From Flavobacteriales bacterium (lineage in GTDB: Bacteria > Bacteroidota > Bacteroidia > Flavobacteriales_F > PHOS-HE28), in NCBI GenBank assembly GCA_019638085.1, contig JAHBUL010000008.1:124001-188000 (forward strand): a DNA stretch of 64,000 bases, given 5' to 3'. The notes under the pieces were generated by a model. The model had not been told where the DNA came from. It made no database searches and worked only from the letters and a program-made list of their open reading frames with translations. Below, piece by piece: positions 1-8,577 of this stretch; position 1 is the stretch's first letter; every line of letters starts with the position of its first letter. The position numbers and the translations under genes are program-made.

Positions 1-419
1 CTGGATAGCCGAACGACCTGAAAGGTATGTCCATCGCCGAAAACGTACCGGTAGGGAGCTTGAGGTAAACCCAAATAAGTGGCCAAGGCCCTCTCCGAGT
101 TATCGCCAAGGAATACTTGCCGGAAATACTCAACAGGGTCGATCCATAACATCCCCTTCATCGCTACTCCGGAATAGAAATAGGCCGTGGTATCGCCTCC
201 ATTGTAGTAATAGAAATAGATGATCGAAAAGATGAGGCCGCCGAAAAGCTTCATCCCCAAGCCCGACATGTAATACTTGAACTCCGGATGAAGTTTTATG
301 TTCATATTCTTCCTCCGGGCAAAATACAAGTACATGAAAACGATGTACATGAAGCTCGTGACGTACTCCCAGTACTCAATTCCTACCTCGCCATGATATA
401 GCATAGTGACCCCTAGCAT
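1..419 (-). CDS. Partial membrane protein, 3' end beyond the window
   Basis: The reading frame opens at an ATG (419-417) and stays open to the left edge, giving 139 residues of an incomplete protein. It begins MLGVTMLYHGEVGIEYW. Two hydrophobic stretches are visible, near residues 21-35 (FMYIVFMYLYF, followed by an ARRK positive patch) and residues 53-68 (LFGGLIFSIIYFYYY), the second followed by NGGDTTAYF. The upstream frame is closed by an in-frame TAG four codons before the ATG. The gene lies 9 bp after the end of the frame-disrupted gene at 429-734, so it is probably the third gene of an operon starting with rlmH. I do not recognise the family. The small aromatic membrane segments and GGDT patch recall polymerase-like envelope proteins, but that is only an impression. 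Confidence 0.6.
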   Translation of the reverse strand, partial: MLGVTMLYHGEVGIEYWEYVTSFMYIVFMYLYFARRKNMNIKLHPEFKYYMSGLGMKLFGGLIFSIIYFYYYNGGDTTAYFYSGVAMKGMLWIDPVEYFRQVFLGDNSERALATYLGLPQAPYRYVFGDGHTFQVVRLS

Positions 420-428
420 GCCGGTCAA

Positions 429-734
429 CTAAGTGCCTGCAGGGGGCGGCTTCGCCTTGACCTGCAAGTGGATTTTGGAGTAATTACCGAAATTCTCATT
501 GATGCCGCTCCCGCATGGCAGAACCAGCCTTCAAAGGTAACCTCATCCCCTTGAATGTTCCCGTCGCCATCCATCCTCCGGGCATGACCATGACAGAAGC
601 CGTTCCATCTGAGAGGATCCGTACTGTGCAACCTGAATTCCAGCTTCCTCCCGGTTCACCGATGCGGTGACAGTTTGCTCGAATTTCGCGTGAAGATCGG
701 AGGGGTCCGCACCAATTAGGTCAGCCACCCTCAC
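429..734 (-). pseudogene. Frame-disrupted small gene downstream of rlmH
   Basis: A GTG start at 734 overlaps the rlmH stop as GTGA, so translation would be coupled. The frame reads well for about 30 residues (RVADLIGADPSDLHAKFEQ and on), then loses sense and stops. Sense-like protein continues in the +1 frame from about 650 to 515 (LEFRLHSTDPLRWNG, GNIQGDEVTFEGWF), then returns to the first frame (SGINENFGNYSKIHLQVKA) and ends at TAG 429-431. Total length is 306 nt, a multiple of three, so one extra base near 640-650 and one missing base near 508-516 would restore a protein of about 102 residues. Either the gene decayed recently or the sequence holds two compensating errors. I do not recognise the product. 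Confidence 0.5.
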
Positions 735-1195
735 CCATGATGATACCCCGTCCCCTTCAAAATACTAAGCCCTCGGTACAACTGCTCCGCAAAGAGCACC
801 CGGATCAGTTGGTGAGGAAAGACCATCGCAGAGAGGGATAGGACCAGATCTGCGCGTTGGCGCACGTCCTCGGTCATTCCGTAGGCTCCGCCGATCACGA
901 AGGCGATGTCGCGCACACCTTGGTCACGCCAGGTGCCGATGCGTTGGGCGAAGGCAGGGCTGGAGAGTTGGTCACCGCGCTCATCAAGCACGATCACTTT
1001 TTCACCGGGTTTCAGCGCGGCCAAGATGCGCTCGCTTTCGGTGCGCTGTTGCCATGCGACCTCACCTCTGCCTGCGTCGGGGAGCACCACTTCTTCCACG
1101 GGTTCCATGCGACGGATGCGAGCCACATAATGCTGGAGGCCATCGGCCACATGACCTCGTTCACTCCTTCCTACGAGGATCAACCGTAGACGCAT
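731..1195 (-). CDS. rlmH: 23S rRNA (pseudouridine1915-N3)-methyltransferase RlmH
   Basis: RlmH is the SPOUT-class enzyme that methylates pseudouridine 1915 in helix 69 of 23S rRNA. The 154-residue protein has the usual length. It shows the family pattern: an N-terminal LRLILVGRSE strand, the SAM-binding loop VIGGAYGMTEDV, and the C-terminal knot signature LSLSAMVFPHQLIR followed by EQLYRG and GTGYHHG at the very end. An in-frame start 28 codons upstream exists, but the ATG at 1195 gives the canonical N-terminus. The gene is divergent from the DUF4783-nadC operon, with 74 bp between them, and its stop overlaps the GTG of the next gene. Confidence 0.95.
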   Translation of the reverse strand: MRLRLILVGRSERGHVADGLQHYVARIRRMEPVEEVVLPDAGRGEVAWQQRTESERILAALKPGEKVIVLDERGDQLSSPAFAQRIGTWRDQGVRDIAFVIGGAYGMTEDVRQRADLVLSLSAMVFPHQLIRVLFAEQLYRGLSILKGTGYHHG

Positions 1196-1269
1196 TGGCA
1201 CATCATTGTTCGTAACTCCTTCCCTTGCATGGGGACAAATGTGGCCCGTTCTTTGCAAAATTGCTGCGC

Positions 1270-1683
1270 ATGCGATCATTCATCCCTAATAGAACCTCCT
1301 TTTTGCTTGTCCTTTTGCTGGCTTTCACCGGGCTTCGCGCACAGGGGGGTGTGAAGGACCAGGTGGTATCGGCCATCGGTTCGGGCAATGCCGCCGCTTT
1401 GGCCAAGAACATGGTGGCCAATGTGGACATGACACTTCCCTCGGCGAGCGACTATTACAGCAAGGCCCAGGCCGAACAGATCCTGCGGAAGTTCTTCGAT
1501 GAGCACCCACCCAAGGGACTCACCATTGTGCATGAAGGCACCAATCGCTCGGGGGACAGTTACTACATTGGCAATCTGCCCACCCAGAACGGTGACTTCC
1601 GGGTCACTTTCTTCTTGAAGAAGGCGGGGGATGGTTTTCAGGTGAAACAATTAAGGATAGAAGCTGGCCGGGCCGATCGCTGA
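1270..1683 (+). CDS. DUF4783 secreted/periplasmic protein
   Basis: This 137-residue protein has a clear signal peptide (MRSFIPNRTSFLLVLLLAF followed by TGLRAQ) and then a small alpha+beta fold: VVSAIGSGNAAALAKNM, then the turn SASDYYSKAQAEQILRKFF, and the strands YYIGNL, FRVTFFLK and FQVKQLRIE. That layout matches DUF4783, a Bacteroidota family often encoded beside nadC; the fold is NTF2-like by appearance. The ATG at 1270 is preferred to upstream starts because it begins the signal peptide. The stop shares its A with the nadC start (TGATG), so it is the first gene of a coupled operon. Biochemical function is unknown. Confidence 0.8.
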   Translation: MRSFIPNRTSFLLVLLLAFTGLRAQGGVKDQVVSAIGSGNAAALAKNMVANVDMTLPSASDYYSKAQAEQILRKFFDEHPPKGLTIVHEGTNRSGDSYYIGNLPTQNGDFRVTFFLKKAGDGFQVKQLRIEAGRADR

Positions 1684-2528
1684 TGCTACCAGAAGGAACC
1701 GAGGAACTGATCGATAGGGCGTTTGATGAGGATGTGGGTGATGGCGACCATACTTCGCTTTCCACCATCCCGAGTGACGCCAAGGGTTCTGCACACCTTT
1801 TGGTGAAAGCCGAAGGTATCCTGGCCGGAGTGGAGCTGGCCCAAGCCATTTGTGAACGGATCGACGAAGGCCTCAATCTGCGGCCTTTGTTACTGGATGG
1901 CGCGAGGGTGGTCCCTGGCGATGTGGCCTTCACCATCAACGGCAGTTCGCGGAGCATCCTGCTGGTAGAGCGAGTGATGCTGAATTTCATGCAACGCATG
2001 AGCGGCATCGCCACCCTTACACGCGCCTTTGTGGATGCCGTGGAAGGCACGAGGTGCCGCGTGTTGGACACGCGCAAGACCACGCCGGGGTTACGCGGTA
2101 TCGAGAAGTGGGCGGTGCGGATCGGTGGAGGAACCAATCACAGACATGGTCTCTACGACATGATGATGATCAAGGATAACCACGCCGACTTTGCGGGAGG
2201 GATACCACAGGCCATCAACCGGGCCAAGGCTTACCAGCGGGAACGTAACATGTCGATACCGATCGAGGTGGAGACACGCAATATCATCGAAGTTGGGCAA
2301 GTGCTTTCGGTAGGCGGCATACAGCGGATCATGTTGGATAATTTCGACACCGACACCTTGCGCGAGGCCGTCCTGTTGATCGGCGGAAAGTTCGAGACCG
2401 AGGCGAGCGGTGGCATCACCCTGAAAACGGCGCGGGCCTATGCGGAATGCGGGGTGGACTTCATTTCCGTGGGCGCGTTGACCCATTCCGCAGTGAGCCT
2501 GGACATGAGCCTGAAAGCCATGGGCTGA
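1683..2528 (+). CDS. nadC: Nicotinate-nucleotide diphosphorylase (quinolinate phosphoribosyltransferase)
   Basis: NadC converts quinolinate and PRPP to nicotinate mononucleotide in de novo NAD synthesis. The 281-residue length is typical. Characteristic segments are present in order: EDVGDGDHTS near the N-terminus, LDTRKTTPGLR (substrate-binding Arg and Lys), GGGTNHRHGLYD, IKDNH, the VETRN strand, LDNF, and the phosphate-binding EASGGI near the C-terminus. It starts at the ATG that shares one base with the DUF4783 stop and ends sharing one base with the YihY start, so all three genes are translationally coupled. Confidence 0.97.
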   Translation: MLPEGTEELIDRAFDEDVGDGDHTSLSTIPSDAKGSAHLLVKAEGILAGVELAQAICERIDEGLNLRPLLLDGARVVPGDVAFTINGSSRSILLVERVMLNFMQRMSGIATLTRAFVDAVEGTRCRVLDTRKTTPGLRGIEKWAVRIGGGTNHRHGLYDMMMIKDNHADFAGGIPQAINRAKAYQRERNMSIPIEVETRNIIEVGQVLSVGGIQRIMLDNFDTDTLREAVLLIGGKFETEASGGITLKTARAYAECGVDFISVGALTHSAVSLDMSLKAMG

Positions 2529-3478
2529 TGGCCGGATCGATCGTTCGCAAGATCCTTTACTCGCGACCCACCCGCAGGGTGATCGCATGGCTGCAGCAGA
2601 TCGTGCTTCCGGGCTTCGGTGGCTTCAGCATCTATCATGTCTCGCGGTTCTTCTTTCATGCCCTCTTCATGGGCAACCTCATGAACCGGGCGGCAGCCAT
2701 TGCTTTCCGGATCTTTATCGCCTTCTTCCCGGCCATCATCGTGCTGCTCACGTTGATCCCTTTCATCCCTGTCCCGGATTTCCAGGAAAAACTCCTTGGC
2801 GCATTCCGCACCATGCTTCCCGGGGAAGTATACCGCTTCATTGAGGGCATGCTGCATGACCTGGTGTTGCGGAAGCACAGCGCATTGCTCAGCCTCAGCT
2901 TCGTCCTGGGTCTCTTCATGGCCAGCAATAGCGTGAACGCCGTGCTACAGGGATTCCAGCACAGCGCCTTCGTTACCCAATGGTATCGCCCTTGGAAACA
3001 ACGCTTGATCAGTTTGGTCCTCATGTTCCTCCTCAGCTTGCTGAGCGTGGTGGCCACTGCCGTGCTCACCGTCAGCTCTTGGGGCCGGTCACTGATCCAT
3101 CACGACAGTGAAGCATTCGAATTCCTGGAAAGTGTAGGCTTCGGGATCATTCGCTGGGCCACCTCCATCATGCTTGTGTTGGTGGCTGTTTCGTTGCTCT
3201 ACCACGCGGGCACACCCGGAAAGAAGCGCTTCCAATTAGTGACACCGGGTGCCGTGCTCACCATTGTCCTCATCTTCTTGCTCTCCCGTGCGCTCGCATT
3301 CGTATTCACCAACGTCACCGATTACAATGCGCTCTATGGTTCCATCGGTGTGATCCTCGCCGTGCAGCTTTGGCTCTACTTCAATATGATCGTGCTGCTG
3401 ATCGGCTATGAACTCAATACCAGCATCGCAAAGGCCAAGCACGAACACAGCCGCAACCTCAAGCCTGTAGTGGACTGA
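2528..3478 (+). CDS. YihY/virulence factor BrkB family inner-membrane protein
   Basis: The 316-residue protein has six hydrophobic segments and the family pattern: an N-terminal amphipathic region, AIAFRIFIAFFPAIIVLLTLIPF, a central loop LLGAFRTMLP, LSLSFVLGLFMASNSVNAVLQ, and a C-terminal TDYNALYGSIGVILAVQLWLY pair with IGYELN. This is the YihY/BrkB family (once wrongly called RNase BN); its function is not settled. The start at 2528 overlaps the nadC stop as TGATG; starts further upstream would run into nadC and give a non-family N-terminus. Confidence 0.92.
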   Translation: MAGSIVRKILYSRPTRRVIAWLQQIVLPGFGGFSIYHVSRFFFHALFMGNLMNRAAAIAFRIFIAFFPAIIVLLTLIPFIPVPDFQEKLLGAFRTMLPGEVYRFIEGMLHDLVLRKHSALLSLSFVLGLFMASNSVNAVLQGFQHSAFVTQWYRPWKQRLISLVLMFLLSLLSVVATAVLTVSSWGRSLIHHDSEAFEFLESVGFGIIRWATSIMLVLVAVSLLYHAGTPGKKRFQLVTPGAVLTIVLIFLLSRALAFVFTNVTDYNALYGSIGVILAVQLWLYFNMIVLLIGYELNTSIAKAKHEHSRNLKPVVD

Positions 3479-3577
3479 GGCATGCTCGCCAAGGCGAGCA
3501 AAGAGCACCGAGCCTCAACGAGGGGTAATTTGCACCCGGTTCCGGCGGCGTTCATTTACGCTTGCACCGGCAATGCC

Positions 3578-6500
3578 ATGAGGAAATACATACTTCTGCT
3601 CTTCATCATATCCGCTTGCACCACTGTCGCGCAGCAATTCGATGCCCTTCATCCGCCCAACACCTTTCGCCAAGCGGACAACCCGTATTACTGGAAGAAT
3701 GCCATGCCCTACCCTGGCTACTGGCAGCAGGACGTACACTACGATATGCAGGTACGCCTGAACGAGGTGAAGGACCTGGTGGAAGGGACGGTCAACCTCA
3801 CCTACTGGAACAACTCCCCGGACACGTTACGGGAGGCGTTCTTCCACCTCTATGCCAATGCCGCCAAGCCCAATAGCTACTTGGCGCAGATGAGCGGGCG
3901 TGGCAATCGCCCGCTGGACAGGCAACGCGGCACCGATGTAGCGACCATGTCCGTGGGCGGACAAGAAGTCCAGCGCGAGGTGGACAATACCGTGATGCGC
4001 GTGGTGCTCCCGCAACCCTTGCCTCCTGGTGCAAGAACCGTTTTCACGTACACCTTCACCACGTATTGGGGTGGCATGGGCCGCATGAAGCTCTTCAGTG
4101 AATGGGGCTTCAAGCATTACGATGGTACGCAGTGGTATCCGCGCATCAGCGTGTACGATCGCAAGTTCGGCTGGGACACGCAGCAGCATTTGGGTCATGA
4201 GTTCTACGGCAATTTCGGCACCTTCGACGTGGCATTGGACATGCCCAACGATATGGTGGTGGAGGCCACCGGATGGTTACAGAACCCCGAACAAGTGATG
4301 CCGCCGGAGCTGCGGAAGAAGTTGGACATCGCCAACTTCAAGGACAAGCCGTGGAATGAAAAACCATCGGTGATCACTCCTTATGTGCCCGGTGAACGGA
4401 AGATCTGGAAGTACCACGCGGAGAACGTGCATGATTTCGCCTTTACCGCCGATCCCACCTATCGCATCGATGAAACCGAATGGAACGGCATCGCCTGCAT
4501 TGCAGTTGTACAGGAGCCTCATGTGAGCAGGTGGCTGAACGCGGCCGATTATTGCGCGAAGACGATCCAAGTGCTCAGCGAAGGGATCGGCATGTACGCC
4601 TATCCCAAGATGGTGGTGGCCGATGCGCGGGATGGCATGGAGTACCCGATGCTGACCTTGGACAGCGGTGGCGACCCCGGCTACCGCAGCCTGTTCGTTC
4701 ACGAGATCGGCCACAACTGGTTCTTCGGCATGGTGGGGAACAACGAGACCTACCGCGCACTCTTGGACGAAGGTTTCACCCAATACCTGACCGCGTGGGG
4801 GCTGGAACAGATCGATGGTGATACCATGGTGACCACGCCGGCGAAAACCGCCTATGAACAACGATACACCGATCCGGTGCTCGCGCGCGACCGCTCCGTG
4901 TACAACAGCTACATGCGCAGTGCGGTGCGTGATGAACTGCCCCCGATCAACACGCACAGCGATGAATTCTCCCGACTGCCCGGTGGCTATCGCCATGTGT
5001 ACTACAAGACGGCCACCATGCTCTACAACCTCGAGTATGTGCTGGGTGAGGAACTCTTCATGGCTGCCTTCAGGAACTATTTCGAGCAGTGGAAATTCAA
5101 GCATCCCTATGTGGAGGACTTCCGGCAGAGCATGATCGACTACACGCACGTGGACCTCAACTGGTTCTTCGACCAGTGGATCGATACGGACAAGCGCATT
5201 GACTATGCCGTGAAAAGCGTGAAGCACCGCAACGCCGACCAAGGCCAACAGATCCGGTTCCGACGTATTGGTGACCTGCAAATGCCGATCGACTTTTCCG
5301 TTGTGGCGCGCAACGGAAAAACCTACGATTTCCACATCCCGAACAACTGGTTCGAGAAGAAGACCAGTGCCATCGTGCTCCCGCGATGGATCGGTTTCGA
5401 TGAGCTGCAACGCGACTACACCGCCATGGTGAACATTCCCTCGGGCATCGCGGATGTCCGTATTGATACCACCTACCGGTTGGCGGACGCATACCAGCTG
5501 AACAACAGCTTGCGACTGCCCATGGACCTCACGTTCGATAGCCACATATACAACTGGCCCAGCCGCAAGGTCTATCAGGGCTATGTGCGCCCCGATCTCT
5601 GGTACAACGGCTTCGACGGCACCAAAGTGGGCGTCCACTTCAATGGGAGTTACTTGGAATACAAGCATAAGGTCTGGTTTACCGCTTGGCTGAATTCCGG
5701 GTTGGGACAGAACCTGCCCGGAGGCGAGGTGAACACGGCTTACGATCCCATCAGTTTCAACTTCCGCTATGAGAACGGAACGGAGCGACTGCTGCGCGGA
5801 TCCAGCGTGTATGTGGGTGCCCGCCTGTTGGACGGACTGGAGCAATACGAAGGCGGTTTCCTCTGGAATGTGCCACGGACACGCACCCGCCTGTACACGG
5901 GAATGAAGTTCATGCTACGCAGGAACAGCACGGACCTCACCTACCTGATCTATCCGGAGCAATGGCAAGCGGGCGCGCTGAACAGCACATGGAACACCGG
6001 CGCAACGCACGATTACAGCTACCGAAAAGGTGAGGGATCCATCAAGTTGGAAGTACGCAACAGCAGCATTGGTTCGGTGCATGGCTTCGCCCAGGTGGCC
6101 GCCACGGCCATCAACACCACGCGTGTTGCCAAACTCGAACTGCGCACCCGCGCCTTCGCACAATACGGCAGTGGCAATACGCCCATGGAAAGCCAGCTCT
6201 ACCTCGCCGGTGCTTCCCCCGAGGAGATGATGGACAATAAGTACACCCGCAGCATCGGCTTCGTGCCCTTCGATTGGATGGGCTACGGAGCGGATGTAAA
6301 CCACTTCCAGCATGGTGGCGGCCTCGGCCTTCGCGGCTATGCTGGCTACCTCGCACCGGAGCTCACACCTGACGGCAATACGATACTCACGTACGCCGGC
6401 AATACCGGTGCAGCCCTCAGTGGCGAACTGGACCTGGACGGCTTGGTGAGCGTCAAGCCGGGAAAGCTCGCTGACTATTTGCACTTGGATGTATACCTCT

Positions 6501-6748
6501 TCGGCGACGTGGGCACCATGGGCTATCGCACCGTAACGGAGCATGGAACACCCCAGATCAAATTGTCTCTCCCAAGGGCGGATGCAGGCATTGGTGCTGC
6601 ACTCACCCTCCGGAAGTTCGGTCCGCTGTCAGGCATCAAGCCGCTGACGATCCGTTTCGACATGCCATTGGTGCTGTCCAATATTCCCGCCGGGGAAACG
6701 GACCATGTGGCGTTCCGGTATGTAGTGGGGATCGGGCGGAGCTTTTGA
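3578..6748 (+). CDS. M1 family metallopeptidase with C-terminal outer-membrane barrel-like domain
   Basis: A 1056-residue protein. A leader (MRKYILLLFIISAC) could be cleaved as a signal peptide after AQ or lipidated at Cys14. Residues about 45-600 form an M1 aminopeptidase: the exopeptidase motif appears as DGMEYPML, the zinc site as HEIGHNWFFGM (His375, His379), and the third ligand Glu398 in LLDEGFTQYL, 18 residues later as expected. From about residue 650 the sequence changes to alternating aromatic/polar beta strands with many Tyr, Trp and Gly. It carries GLGLRGYAGYL near 916-926, like the RGY/RGF loop motif of Omp85-type barrels, then a VYLFGDVG strand, and ends FRYVVGIGRSF with a terminal Phe, as outer-membrane barrels do. 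The parts suggest a surface or periplasmic peptidase anchored by its own barrel. The M1 call is secure; the barrel type is inferred. Confidence 0.88.
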   Translation: MRKYILLLFIISACTTVAQQFDALHPPNTFRQADNPYYWKNAMPYPGYWQQDVHYDMQVRLNEVKDLVEGTVNLTYWNNSPDTLREAFFHLYANAAKPNSYLAQMSGRGNRPLDRQRGTDVATMSVGGQEVQREVDNTVMRVVLPQPLPPGARTVFTYTFTTYWGGMGRMKLFSEWGFKHYDGTQWYPRISVYDRKFGWDTQQHLGHEFYGNFGTFDVALDMPNDMVVEATGWLQNPEQVMPPELRKKLDIANFKDKPWNEKPSVITPYVPGERKIWKYHAENVHDFAFTADPTYRIDETEWNGIACIAVVQEPHVSRWLNAADYCAKTIQVLSEGIGMYAYPKMVVADARDGMEYPMLTLDSGGDPGYRSLFVHEIGHNWFFGMVGNNETYRALLDEGFTQYLTAWGLEQIDGDTMVTTPAKTAYEQRYTDPVLARDRSVYNSYMRSAVRDELPPINTHSDEFSRLPGGYRHVYYKTATMLYNLEYVLGEELFMAAFRNYFEQWKFKHPYVEDFRQSMIDYTHVDLNWFFDQWIDTDKRIDYAVKSVKHRNADQGQQIRFRRIGDLQMPIDFSVVARNGKTYDFHIPNNWFEKKTSAIVLPRWIGFDELQRDYTAMVNIPSGIADVRIDTTYRLADAYQLNNSLRLPMDLTFDSHIYNWPSRKVYQGYVRPDLWYNGFDGTKVGVHFNGSYLEYKHKVWFTAWLNSGLGQNLPGGEVNTAYDPISFNFRYENGTERLLRGSSVYVGARLLDGLEQYEGGFLWNVPRTRTRLYTGMKFMLRRNSTDLTYLIYPEQWQAGALNSTWNTGATHDYSYRKGEGSIKLEVRNSSIGSVHGFAQVAATAINTTRVAKLELRTRAFAQYGSGNTPMESQLYLAGASPEEMMDNKYTRSIGFVPFDWMGYGADVNHFQHGGGLGLRGYAGYLAPELTPDGNTILTYAGNTGAALSGELDLDGLVSVKPGKLADYLHLDVYLFGDVGTMGYRTVTEHGTPQIKLSLPRADAGIGAALTLRKFGPLSGIKPLTIRFDMPLVLSNIPAGETDHVAFRYVVGIGRSF

Positions 6749-6955
6749 GCAGCCGGGCTATAAAACAATTTCATATCCGGCTGTATATCACCCGTGATCA
6801 AACGATAGCGATCTTGAACGAAGGCTTGAGCAACTCCACTAGATTGCAGGAGCGTCGTACATACCTCGTCAGCCTTCCACTGAGAGCTTTGTGAAGGCAC
6901 TTCCGACACGTATTATGCATTTTTGTGTATACTTGTATCCTAGTACCCTTCAAAA

Positions 6956-8470
6956 ATGAGCACACTCAACAATCCTTCAGTCAAATACGTCATCGGTATT
7001 GTCGCCCATCTCCTCTTGGGCACCACCTTTGCGCAAAATGGAGGTCTTTTGGATGCGAGCTTCAATCCGACCTCAAGCACCAACGATAACGTTTGGGCAT
7101 CCGCCAGACTCGGGAATGGGCAAATCCTTATCGGGGGAAGTTTCACCACTTATCAAGGTCAGCCGGCCAATCGAATCGCCTTACTGGATGAAGATGGAAC
7201 ATTTGACCCAACATTCAGTATTGGTGGGGGATTTAACAACACGGTTTTCAGTATTGTTGTTCAACCGGACGGGAACATTCTTGTAGGCGGAGACTTCACA
7301 ACATATTGTGGGAAGCCCCACAAGTACATTGTGCGCCTGAAACCAACAGGTTCTTTCGACCCCTACTTCACCTATTTAGCAGATGATTTTAATGCGGGTG
7401 TGAGAGCAATTGCCTTACAGCATGATGGAATGTTCGTGGTTGGAGGACTATTCACAGCACATGGCACAACACCAAGGAATCGCGTCGCACGTTTGAAAAC
7501 AGATGGCACCCTCGATACGTCCTTCAACCCTGGGTCAGGAGCAAATAATTTTATCACAAGCGTCGTGCGGACTTCATCAGGACAATTCTATGTAGGTGGA
7601 GACTTCACAACCTTCAATGGCACTATCTGCAACCGAATTGCGCGCTTGAATACAAATGGAAGTCTAGACCTAACATTCAACACCACGATTGGTGCAAATA
7701 ATTCCGTGCGCGCTATTGCAATTGACATAAATGGTTCTGTGGTCGTTGGGGGCAATTTCACGCAGTACAATGGCACGGCCAAAAACCGCCTTGCCCGTGT
7801 ACTACCAAACGGATCCTTGGATGTAACCTTCATTCCGCCCAGTACCACTACGATAAATAATACAATCTACACAATATTAGTCATTACCAATCAGAAGCTT
7901 ATTGTCGGCGGCTTGTTCAATAGTGGGACGCCCCGAGGTGTACTCCGTCTTCTGACCAACGGCAGCGTGGATGGCACTTTTAATCCGGGAGCATCGATGG
8001 GGCTTGGTATTGGCACATTATACGCAGTGGTTACAGCGTTCTTGGATCCCAGTGGTCGAATTTTCATTGGGGGAAAGTTCGTAAGCTACAATGGAACAAC
8101 AAGGAACAATATTGCACGTCTAGTTGGTCTTCCCGCCTTCACTCCTAATGACAACGAGCCCGACGGATTGTGGAGCAGCAGTACTAAAAGGCATGCTACG
8201 CAGGTTAATCCATCGTTGACGATATATCCGAACCCCAGCAATGGAACGCGACTGAAGGTCACCATAAGCGGAACCCTTGGCGATTCACCAATCCATATCC
8301 GCATACTGGACCTACAGGGACGCCAAACTTTCGACTCATGGTTTACACCTACCCATAGTATGCTTCTGACCGAACTCGACCTTAGAGGTCTGATGAATGG
8401 GGTATATTTGATGAATGTGGAGAATGCGGACGGAATTCTAGTAAGCAGTCGCTTGGTAATCCAGCAATAG
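6956..8470 (+). CDS. Delta-60 repeat protein with T9SS C-terminal sorting domain
   Basis: The 504-residue secreted protein starts with a signal peptide (YVIGIVAHLLLGTTFAQ). It then carries about seven copies of a 50-60-residue repeat with the pattern FDPTF, IVVQPDGNILVGGDFTTY, NRIARLNTNGSLD, the delta-60/beta-propeller-like family. The last 80 residues are a type A sorting tail (LTIYPNPSNG, then IHIRILDLQGRQ, then LRGLMNGVYLMNV). It is probably exported across the outer membrane by T9SS and attached to the surface. Codon use is visibly AT-richer than in flanking genes. The 207-bp gap before it shows no convincing complete promoter. Confidence 0.9.
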   Translation: MSTLNNPSVKYVIGIVAHLLLGTTFAQNGGLLDASFNPTSSTNDNVWASARLGNGQILIGGSFTTYQGQPANRIALLDEDGTFDPTFSIGGGFNNTVFSIVVQPDGNILVGGDFTTYCGKPHKYIVRLKPTGSFDPYFTYLADDFNAGVRAIALQHDGMFVVGGLFTAHGTTPRNRVARLKTDGTLDTSFNPGSGANNFITSVVRTSSGQFYVGGDFTTFNGTICNRIARLNTNGSLDLTFNTTIGANNSVRAIAIDINGSVVVGGNFTQYNGTAKNRLARVLPNGSLDVTFIPPSTTTINNTIYTILVITNQKLIVGGLFNSGTPRGVLRLLTNGSVDGTFNPGASMGLGIGTLYAVVTAFLDPSGRIFIGGKFVSYNGTTRNNIARLVGLPAFTPNDNEPDGLWSSSTKRHATQVNPSLTIYPNPSNGTRLKVTISGTLGDSPIHIRILDLQGRQTFDSWFTPTHSMLLTELDLRGLMNGVYLMNVENADGILVSSRLVIQQ

Positions 8471-8577
8471 AGAACGGTCTGTAGCCAGACAACGGTACCC
8501 TTCTGAAGTTCGCGTTCAGCTTAGGTGTTTAAGTTACACTGACACTTTCTTCGATTCACAAGGCTGCAGGCCCATTC

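Noticed and set aside
6901-6955. Promoter TATACTTG before the delta-60 gene
   Set aside because: One mismatch from TAnnTTTG, and no -33 element at a usable distance; too weak to list.
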